The position numbers and the translations under genes are program-made. A stretch of 6,387 nucleotides of DNA, taken from contig PBXT01000046.1 in the NCBI GenBank assembly GCA_002727695.1, positions 5,626-12,012 on the forward strand, in the 5' to 3' direction. The DNA comes from Methanobacteriota archaeon (GTDB lineage Archaea; Thermoplasmatota; Poseidoniia; Poseidoniales; Poseidoniaceae). Positions 1 to 5,572 of the stretch are shown here, piece by piece. Below the pieces are notes generated by a model. It worked only from the letters and a program-made list of their open reading frames with translations. It had not been told where the DNA came from and did no database searches. The number at the start of each line of letters is the position of its first letter. Within the stretch, counting starts at the first letter, position 1.

Positions 1-1334
1 GGGCCACCGCTTGGAGGGCCACCCCGCTTAGGGCCTGGAGGACCGCCGCTCTTTGGAGGACCGCCCCGGCCACCGCTTGGAGGACCACCCCGCTTAGGGC
101 CTGGAGGGCCTCCTGCTCTTGATGGACCTGGTGGACCACCTCTTGATGGACCTGGTGGGCCACCTCTTGATGGACCTGGTGGGCCACCTCTTGCAGGAGG
201 TGCACTGACTGGTTCTTCCTCCTCTTCTTCGAATATTGCTCCGCAGTGTGGGCACTCATTATCAGATTCTTTCACAAGGCCATCACAGACCTCACAAGCG
301 AACATCTCTTCATCAGTTTCCTCAACTGCTGGGGCAGAGCCATCGCTACCAATTTTATCCACTGTCCCATCTTTGGACCTGAATAAGTTGATGTCAACAA
401 CTGCATCTAGACCTTTCAGAGCGACTTCGGTTGAAATCGCATGCTCGAATGCTGCAGAAAGGTCTTCAGGAGTATCGAGAACTCTTCCATCGTCAATGTA
501 TGTTACATTGACAATTAGAACACCATTTTCTGATCTGGTTTGAGGTGCATCTACTGCCACACCACGTTTGCGAGCTACTCTGCGAACTGCAACTTCTGCC
601 ATGCGCTTGAACAATGCATCATTTCCAGATTCATCTTTTCCAGAACCGATTGCACTAGCGAGGAATTCCGCCGCACTATTTTCGTCCTGCCCCTTTAGGT
701 GTGCAGGTAATTCTCCTCCAATTGAAGAAAGGACATTAGCTGCAGATTGTTGATTCATTTGCAACCATTGGCTCCTTCTTTCATTCTTGACTGCTCTTTC
801 TGCTTCTGCTATTCTGTTAACCATAGCATCAGTTGGTGAAAGTGATGGATTGCTGGAGACTGCTGTACCACCAATCTGATTTCCTAAGTCTCCAAGTTGG
901 GCGTTAGGGCCAACACCGCTAGCCAGTGATGGGCCCTTGACAGCAGGAGGCATGTCGCCTCTCGAGCCTCCGATGTTAGGAGGTGCTTGTCCAGGTAGAG
1001 GAGTTACATTAGAAGGCGGCATTCCTTGATTTAGTGGCGGCAAACCAGTGTTAGCAGGAGGCATTCCAGGAAGATTTGGTGCGATCTGCCCCATGATGTC
1101 CGGCATCATGCCAGGTGGCATTCCTTGGTTAGGCATACCTTGCATGTTCTGGTTGATTACTGCTTCACCAGAAACCACTCCAAAATTACGTCCACCGCTT
1201 ACATCTTGGCCGCCTAAACCAACGCCGCCTACGCCCGGTAAACCGCCTGCTCTACTCATCTCTTGGCGAGCACCACATTCGGGACAGAATATGCTGTCAC
1301 TGGGTATCTCCTCAAGACAAGAGCCGCACTGCAC
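1..1334 (-). CDS. Two-zinc-ribbon protein with Pro/Gly/Arg-rich repeat tail (C-terminus off window)
   Basis: I do not recognise the family. The minus strand is open for 444 codons from GTG at 1334 to the left edge. A zinc ribbon opens the protein (C3, C6, C17, C20: CxxC-x10-CxxCG). A Gly/Met/Pro/Asn-rich linker with repeated GMPP follows (about 27-165). Residues about 166-335 look folded: charged helices, then a strand (VLIVNVTYID), a helix and a strand (AVVDINLF). A second ribbon with identical spacing comes next (C347, C350, C361, C364). After it lie six Glu (369-374) and an RGGPPGP-type repeat tail from 382. The GTG start is supported by GAGGGGAT 4 nt upstream and by keeping the first ribbon intact; the next Met (M26) would remove it. 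An in-frame TAG lies 24 nt upstream. Paired ribbons and an RGG-like tail suggest nucleic-acid or protein binding, which is inference. It is divergent from the synthase gene. Confidence 0.85.
   Translation of the reverse strand, partial: MQCGSCLEEIPSDSIFCPECGARQEMSRAGGLPGVGGVGLGGQDVSGGRNFGVVSGEAVINQNMQGMPNQGMPPGMMPDIMGQIAPNLPGMPPANTGLPPLNQGMPPSNVTPLPGQAPPNIGGSRGDMPPAVKGPSLASGVGPNAQLGDLGNQIGGTAVSSNPSLSPTDAMVNRIAEAERAVKNERRSQWLQMNQQSAANVLSSIGGELPAHLKGQDENSAAEFLASAIGSGKDESGNDALFKRMAEVAVRRVARKRGVAVDAPQTRSENGVLIVNVTYIDDGRVLDTPEDLSAAFEHAISTEVALKGLDAVVDINLFRSKDGTVDKIGSDGSAPAVEETDEEMFACEVCDGLVKESDNECPHCGAIFEEEEEEPVSAPPARGGPPGPSRGGPPGPSRGGPPGPSRAGGPPGPKRGGPPSGGRGGPPKSGGPPGPKRGGPPSGG
2..107. repeat. Imperfect direct repeat, 66-base period, inside coding sequence
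   Basis: Bases 2-41 and 68-107 match at 39 of 40 positions, giving a 66-base (22-codon) period. It is in frame with the zinc-ribbon gene and encodes a repeated PGPKRGGPPSGG segment. The second protein copy (residues 430-444) is cut by the window edge, so the true copy number is unknown. The stretch is visibly richer in G+C than the rest of the window. Confidence 0.85.
121..192. repeat. Three tandem 24-base repeats encoding RGGPPGPS
   Basis: Units 121-144, 145-168 and 169-192 are identical except for one base in the first (gtggacc against gtgggcc). On the minus strand they encode three copies of the octapeptide RGGPPGPS (residues 382-405). The 24-base unit keeps the frame, so gain or loss of copies would change tail length without breaking the gene. 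Confidence 0.9.
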
Positions 1335-1338
1335 ACTA

Positions 1339-1346
1339 ATCCCCTC
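1339..1346 (-). promoter_or_regulatory. Shine-Dalgarno site of the zinc-ribbon gene, inside a small hairpin
   Basis: GAGGGGAT on the minus strand ends 4 nt before GTG at 1334 and fixes that start. It overlaps the perfect inverted repeat CCCCT-CGTAT-AGGGG (1341-1355). If the transcript begins upstream of 1355, a 5-bp hairpin could cover the GGGG core. A weak TATA-like CTTTATTTT lies on the minus strand at 1376-1368. It would place the transcript start near 1346, leaving the hairpin only partly transcribed. Confidence 0.6.
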
Positions 1347-1501
1347 GTATAGGGGCTAGGTTGGTTCAAAATAAAGCCTTGCTATTTTTTCGAATTAAAT
1401 CCGCCCTATACGCCTACTCTGAAACTTGTCACCCTAGTCTGAATCAATTAGGCGCACTATTGTCCCACAGGGTCAAGAACAATTACCAATTCCGAATACA
1501 T

Positions 1502-1509
1502 GAGGGGAT
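1502..1509 (+). promoter_or_regulatory. Shine-Dalgarno site fixing a TTG start
   Basis: GAGGGGAT ends 3 nt before TTG at 1513. The same octamer precedes the divergent zinc-ribbon gene, and the near-identical GAGGTGAT precedes the hydrolase. Spacing of 3-4 nt in all three supports the non-ATG start here. Confidence 0.7.
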
Positions 1510-1512
1510 TTT

Positions 1513-2541
1513 TTGTCAGTTCTCATCAATGCAAAAATTGATGCTCTACTAGAGGGTACGTCTCGTTCATTTTATCCTACTTTGAAGTATCTTCCAAAGA
1601 AGATTAGAGGACAAATTGGTTTGCTGTATCTTTTAGCTCGAGTTGCAGATACAATAGCAGATTCAAAGCATGGTGAGACTGAAGAATTACTGAGGCTATT
1701 GAATGGATACAATGATGTCGCACAGGGTAGGTCAAACGAACTGCCTGACCTTTCACACATCGCTGATATTCAAGAAAATGAAAGCGAGGCAGAACTGCTT
1801 AGAAACGTTCAGGATGTTATCGAAGGATTAGATGTCTACTCTGAAGGCGATAGGGAACGCATGCTGGAATGTCTTGACACAATAGTTGGTGGCCAAATAT
1901 TAGATCTTGAGAGATTTGGCCCTGCTAACGAAGGAGAAACTATCTCTGCATTAGTCGACAACGCAGAAATGGACGACTACACTTTCAGAGTTGCAGGTTG
2001 CGTGGGCGTATTTTGGACGAAAATGACATTGACACATATGTTCACAATGTCACGGGAAAAAGAAGAAGAGTTTTTCTTGAAAGGCATTAGATTTGGCAAA
2101 GCCCTTCAGATGATCAATATCCTAAGAGACATTCCAGAAGATTTGAGATTCGGAAGATGCTACATCCCATCTGAAGCATTGGCAAGGAACAGCATGAAAC
2201 CTGAGGATTTACTCGATTCAAAAAATGTTGATAAATTCAGGCCTTTGTATGACGAATATCTCGACATTACAAATGACCATTTGGATGCAGCAGTTGAATA
2301 CATCAAGATGTTGCCCGAGACTCAATTCAGATTGAAAGCAGCATGTATGTTGCCAGTACTAATCGGTCAACGAACTGTAACCCTTTTGAGAGAAGGAAAT
2401 ATTCTAGACTCCAAAGATAAGATCAAAGTCACCAGAGATGAAATCAAATCATACGCTAAAAAGTTGCTCAGAGCGCTGATTATTCCTGGAGGAGTCAAGA
2501 GGCTCCTCGAGAAGAACAAAGATGTCGTAAACAAAGAATAG
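1513..2541 (+). CDS. Squalene-synthase-like head-to-head prenyl synthase
   Basis: A 342-residue member of the squalene/phytoene synthase family, which condenses two prenyl diphosphates head to head. Landmarks in order: SRSFYPTLKYLP (17-28); first Asp-rich motif DTIAD (46-50) in YLLARVADTIAD; YTFRVAGCVG (156-165), where Y156 aligns with the conserved Tyr of squalene synthases; second Asp-rich motif NILRDIPED (202-210, D206 and D210), followed by FGRCYIP. Both Mg-diphosphate sites are therefore intact. DTIAD rather than DDIAD, and the C-terminal LPVLIGQRT segment (about 285-293), resemble the squalene synthase branch more than CrtB, so farnesyl diphosphate to squalene is my best guess. There is no C-terminal membrane anchor of the eukaryotic type; it ends in a basic helix. 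Alternatives are HpnC-like or phytoene synthase. The TTG start is chosen for its strong ribosome binding site. A CrtB/HpnD-type paralogue follows after 169 bases. Confidence 0.85.
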   Translation: MSVLINAKIDALLEGTSRSFYPTLKYLPKKIRGQIGLLYLLARVADTIADSKHGETEELLRLLNGYNDVAQGRSNELPDLSHIADIQENESEAELLRNVQDVIEGLDVYSEGDRERMLECLDTIVGGQILDLERFGPANEGETISALVDNAEMDDYTFRVAGCVGVFWTKMTLTHMFTMSREKEEEFFLKGIRFGKALQMINILRDIPEDLRFGRCYIPSEALARNSMKPEDLLDSKNVDKFRPLYDEYLDITNDHLDAAVEYIKMLPETQFRLKAACMLPVLIGQRTVTLLREGNILDSKDKIKVTRDEIKSYAKKLLRALIIPGGVKRLLEKNKDVVNKE

Positions 2542-2568
2542 TAATCTTTGTAGACACCCGCTTACTTG

Positions 2569-2622
2569 AGTTGTAAAATGCAACTTTAAACTCGCCGGTT
2601 TCCCAGATTTATTTGAGTTTTT
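2569..2622 (+). terminator. Possible transcription terminator after the first synthase
   Basis: A short stem, AGTTGT-AAAAT-GCAACT (2569-2585, last pair a wobble), lies 28 bases after the stop codon. T-rich stretches follow, ending in TTTTT (2618-2622). Archaeal termination depends mainly on T-runs, so this is plausible but weak. If real, the two synthase genes are separate transcription units. Confidence 0.3.
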
Positions 2623-2668
2623 CAAGGCTGAATCCATAATTTACATCGCGAAATAGGAATTTCTGAAT

Positions 2669-2733
2669 CGCCCGTAGGGCGTAGTGTGCAAAATACCATC
2701 ACACTGATAAGTGAGGGGCAAGACATACTCACT
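2669..2733 (+). promoter_or_regulatory. Cluster of three inverted repeats at the start of the second synthase gene
   Basis: Three perfect dyads lie nearly end to end: CGCCC-GTA-GGGCG (2669-2681), AGTGTG-N11-CACACT (2683-2705) and AGTGAG-N12-CTCACT (2710-2733). The middle arms can also pair as CACT-GATA-AGTG (2702-2713), giving a mutually exclusive fold. A TATA-like CATAATTTAC (2635-2644) would start transcription near 2665, putting all three in the leader if translation begins at ATG 2741. A second A/T-rich element, AAAATA (2690-2695), sits in the middle dyad and would instead make it operator-like. RNA structure and protein-binding sites are both possible; neither is shown. Confidence 0.35.
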
Positions 2734-4036
2734 GAGCGACATGCTAGAACGCCGCAAACCTCTCGACCTGCTGTTCCCTCTCAAGGGCGGTGCTTCGAAA
2801 GAGGTTGGTGTTCGAAAAGAAGGCATGACAGCTGCTCAAAGACTGCGTGCTGCGGTCAACTTAACTGCTGATGCTGTGAAAGCGGTTAGCCTAACTGCAA
2901 TGGAAGCACTGAGAGAAGGTGCAGCATTCATCGGAATTGTTGGAGAGCAGGACGAATTAATCGATCCATTCCACCATCTTGATGCCCCGATTTGGGCAAG
3001 AGATCCTCCGGTTGAGTTGCTAAAATTAGCATATTCTTACTGTGAAGAATTGACCATGAGAGAAGCTGGAAATTTCTATCATTCTTTCAAGTATCTTCCT
3101 GAAGAACAGAGGCTAGCAATGTGTGCAGTCTACGCATTCTGCCGCAGAGCAGACGACATTGCAGACGGCGACTGGCAAGACAGATTCCCCGGATCACAAG
3201 GTGAAATGGACCCTGAAGCTGTTGCTTACCGCGAACAGTTGGAGAGCCTACAAAACAAGGATACAATCTTACAAGAGGAATTGTACCTTGAGAAGATTAC
3301 ACAGTTATTCTTCTTCAGAAAGAAGTTATCCACTTGCTATTCAGAAACCAGTAGTACGGACCCTGTTTTCTTGGCGCTGAAGGACACTGTGAAGCGATAC
3401 AACATTCCACGAAGCGTGTTTGACGATTTGATCACTGGAATGGAAGATGACCTTTACAACAACAGGTACCGCACATTCGATGAATTGTATGTCTACTGCT
3501 ACAGAGTTGCATCTGTTGTGGGATTGATGTGCATTGAAATATATGGCTATGAAGACCCACGAACAAGAAAGTTCGCAGAGTCTTGGGGTATTTTCATGCA
3601 GTTGACAAACGTCTTGAGAGATGTTGGGGAAGATATCCAAAGGAACAGGGTTTACCTACCACTAGATGAACTTGAAGCAAACGGAATCACAGAGCCTGAA
3701 CTGAATGGAGACGTCGTTTTGAACACCGCTTGGGAGCCTTACATTCACCACTATGCAAAGCGTGCAAGGACCTACCTCGAAGAAGCTAAGCAACTACTAC
3801 CCCTTCTTCCACGAAGAACTCGATATTCACCTGCAGCAATGATCGCCTTCTATGACAAGATTCTGAAGCAGATTGAAAGACAACAGGGTGACGTATTCAC
3901 CAAGCGTGTTAAGTTGAATAAGTTCCAGAAACTAACCCTAGCTGCTGCTGTCTATCTCAGACACAGGTTTATCCCGGGTTGGCTGAACCCAGTATGGACA
4001 GGACTATCCAAGATTGGACTACTACCTGACGTTTGA
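2711..4036 (+). CDS. Phytoene/squalene synthase family protein, CrtB/HpnD type, with N-terminal extension
   Basis: A 441-residue head-to-head prenyl synthase. The core starts near residue 107 and has NFYHSFKYLP (121-130), first Asp-rich motif RRADDIAD (145-152), MEDDLYNNRY then YCYRVASVVG (262-271), and QLTNVLRDVGEDIQRNRVYLP (297-317) with D304 and D308, the family signature. All catalytic motifs are intact. The product is phytoene from geranylgeranyl diphosphate if CrtB-like, or presqualene diphosphate if HpnD-like; sequence reading cannot separate them. About 105 residues precede the core, basic and helical at first (about 40-72), making the protein much longer than the usual 280-310. The start is uncertain: GTG 2711 directly follows an in-frame TAA and has no ribosome binding site, while ATG 2741 is in frame and gives 431 residues. 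The membrane hydrolase gene follows 14 nt downstream, so the two are probably co-transcribed. Confidence 0.88.
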   Translation: MRGKTYSLSDMLERRKPLDLLFPLKGGASKEVGVRKEGMTAAQRLRAAVNLTADAVKAVSLTAMEALREGAAFIGIVGEQDELIDPFHHLDAPIWARDPPVELLKLAYSYCEELTMREAGNFYHSFKYLPEEQRLAMCAVYAFCRRADDIADGDWQDRFPGSQGEMDPEAVAYREQLESLQNKDTILQEELYLEKITQLFFFRKKLSTCYSETSSTDPVFLALKDTVKRYNIPRSVFDDLITGMEDDLYNNRYRTFDELYVYCYRVASVVGLMCIEIYGYEDPRTRKFAESWGIFMQLTNVLRDVGEDIQRNRVYLPLDELEANGITEPELNGDVVLNTAWEPYIHHYAKRARTYLEEAKQLLPLLPRRTRYSPAAMIAFYDKILKQIERQQGDVFTKRVKLNKFQKLTLAAAVYLRHRFIPGWLNPVWTGLSKIGLLPDV

Positions 4037-4038
4037 TT

Positions 4039-4046
4039 GAGGTGAT
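4039..4046 (+). promoter_or_regulatory. Strong Shine-Dalgarno site of the hydrolase gene
   Basis: GAGGTGAT begins 3 nt after the synthase stop codon and ends 4 nt before ATG 4051. It is the best ribosome binding site in the window. It selects ATG 4051 over the in-frame TTG at 4033, which overlaps the preceding gene and lies upstream of this site. Confidence 0.85.
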
Positions 4047-4050
4047 AAGG

Positions 4051-5571
4051 ATGGATTTACCATCCAAACGCAAGTTGGCATTGCTATTTAGTGCAGGATT
4101 CATTCTTGCATTGTTGGAGCCACTTATTCTCCTAGCATTAGGAAATGACTTGGGGGGAGCGTTTTGGCCCATGGCAAAGCGTTCTTTAGAATGGACTTTT
4201 TTCTTGAGAGAGAATCATTCTCTAATTTTTGGATTCTTCCTAATTGCCATCCCATTTTCGTATTACAGATCTAATAAAGCAAGCAATTTAGAGAAAGTGA
4301 TTGCAATTTTTATTACAGGGTCTGTCTTTGGATTACTATCCATATTTTTGCTTTTGAACTGGGCATATTACCGCGATGCATTCTTACTCATACCAACAAC
4401 ATACGGTTTCATCATGCTGTGTTGCGCACTGATTATTCGTGGAATACCAAAAAACCCTTTGAGGGATACAAAAGAAAGATTCAGCAATATTGCTCACATA
4501 CTACTCGTGCTGATTGCTGTTTGGCTAATCAGTCCAGGAATTACTGCTATGGCAGGCCTATCTCCCTCCCCTCCAGATTTACAAATGGGAAAGGGAATGT
4601 ATGAAGTTGAAATCAAGGATTATGAATATCCAATGCCTGAAGAAGTGTCTAGCATTCAAGGAGATTACGAAGAAGACGTCGTCTTTTCAGTCTATATTGC
4701 CCTCCCTAAAGACCATGATGGAATGATGCCATTGGCAATTATACTGCACGGTTTCGCCAACCCATTCTTCGAATCATATGTTGATTGGGTTGAGACTTTA
4801 GCATCAAGAGGAACTGCTGTCGCTTTCATACAGTATCCTTCCGATGTAATGCCGCCAGGGCATGATACCTTCGAATTGCATGAGGAAGCGGGTATGTCAA
4901 ATCATCCATATCATATTCCCAGAGCTGTTGCGATTAATTCCGCACTTGAGTTCATGACTACTGTCTTACCAGAGAATGTTGATTCTGACTTCCTGCTTGT
5001 TGGCGGACATAGCCTAGGTGCAGGATACGCATTGCTAGTTCTCGATTGGGCGCTTGAGAAAGAGTGGGGAGGCCAAGCATTGTTTGTCAGTCTTGAGGCA
5101 CCTTATGCACGTCCAGTTCAGGAACATCTCCAAATTAATTCAACAAGAATCCCAGACAATTTCCTATCGCATGTTGCAGTCAGTGAAGATGATATGAGTG
5201 TATCTGATTGCTTCGGAGTACATCACCAACAACTGCTAGGAGAAGGTGCTTTATTCATCCAAATACCTAGTGACAGGTACGGATTTCCACGTCTGGTTGC
5301 AAGCCATTATCTTCAGGCCACAGAAGCACATGACGACCTTGCGGACTGGGGATTTTACAGAAGGGTTGCAAGCCAATCCAGTTGGTTGGTAGCCAGCTTA
5401 CAAGGTGATGAAAGCAACGAATCAGAATATCGAAATCAACTAACAAATACTGATGAACTACGCTACATGGGTGAATGGTCGGATGGGACACCTGTGTTAG
5501 AGTTGCGCACTTATGAAAATGCTATTTCAAGTGATGACTTCAATTACTGCCAAGAGTGGACTGGACCTTAA
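4051..5571 (+). CDS. Five-helix membrane protein with outward-facing alpha/beta-hydrolase domain
   Basis: A 506-residue protein. Hydrophobic segments at about 9-30, 57-72, 82-103, 109-130 and 147-170 form five membrane helices. Basic residues at the N-terminus (KRK, 6-8), in loop 73-82 and in loop 130-146 place those parts inside, so everything after residue 170 should face outside. The outer part is an alpha/beta-hydrolase: oxyanion-region ILHGFANP (231-238), nucleophile elbow GGHSLG with S321, probable acid D408 (IPSDRYG) and probable His H419 (ASHY), with H427 as an alternative. The arrangement recalls chlorophyllase, PAF-acetylhydrolase and polyester-hydrolase-like esterases. An ester or lipid substrate is inferred; the actual one is unknown. 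It follows the CrtB/HpnD-type synthase by 14 nt with a strong ribosome binding site, implying one operon, so a role at the membrane in isoprenoid or lipid processing is possible but unproven. Confidence 0.8.
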   Translation: MDLPSKRKLALLFSAGFILALLEPLILLALGNDLGGAFWPMAKRSLEWTFFLRENHSLIFGFFLIAIPFSYYRSNKASNLEKVIAIFITGSVFGLLSIFLLLNWAYYRDAFLLIPTTYGFIMLCCALIIRGIPKNPLRDTKERFSNIAHILLVLIAVWLISPGITAMAGLSPSPPDLQMGKGMYEVEIKDYEYPMPEEVSSIQGDYEEDVVFSVYIALPKDHDGMMPLAIILHGFANPFFESYVDWVETLASRGTAVAFIQYPSDVMPPGHDTFELHEEAGMSNHPYHIPRAVAINSALEFMTTVLPENVDSDFLLVGGHSLGAGYALLVLDWALEKEWGGQALFVSLEAPYARPVQEHLQINSTRIPDNFLSHVAVSEDDMSVSDCFGVHHQQLLGEGALFIQIPSDRYGFPRLVASHYLQATEAHDDLADWGFYRRVASQSSWLVASLQGDESNESEYRNQLTNTDELRYMGEWSDGTPVLELRTYENAISSDDFNYCQEWTGP

Positions 5572-5572
5572 T

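Larger units (their letters stand above)
1335..1512. promoter_or_regulatory. Divergent intergenic region between zinc-ribbon and squalene-synthase-like genes
   Basis: These 178 bases must hold the promoters of both divergent genes. An A/T-rich core (about 1366-1400) contains TATA-like stretches, but I cannot assign a convincing archaeal TATA/BRE pair to the plus-strand gene. A 17-base imperfect palindrome, TTGTCCCACAGGGTCAA (1460-1476), lies 36 bases before the TTG start and could be an operator. No small gene with a ribosome binding site is evident here. Confidence 0.45.

Noticed and set aside
121..192. Collagen-like Gly-x-y tail
   Set aside because: GPPGPS looks collagen-like, but the RG insertion gives a period of 8 that breaks the strict triplet pattern.
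2..192. CRISPR-like repeat array
   Set aside because: Repeats are contiguous, in frame and without unique spacers; they are coding repeats.
1048..1359. Open frame of 103 codons on the plus strand
   Set aside because: It is the Pro/Gly-rich complement of the zinc-ribbon gene, which is open on the minus strand for 444 codons with clear Cys motifs.
1361..1552. Small open frame of 63 codons running into the first synthase
   Set aside because: It has no ribosome binding site, overlaps the well-supported synthase start in another frame, and has no recognisable features.
4033..4050. TTG at 4033 as the start of the hydrolase, overlapping the synthase stop
   Set aside because: The strong GAGGTGAT at 4039-4046 lies downstream of it and is correctly spaced for ATG 4051.
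1513..5571. Complete HpnC-HpnD-HpnE squalene operon
   Set aside because: The third gene is a membrane alpha/beta-hydrolase with GHSLG, not an FAD-dependent HpnE oxidase, and the first synthase looks more like a complete squalene synthase than HpnC.
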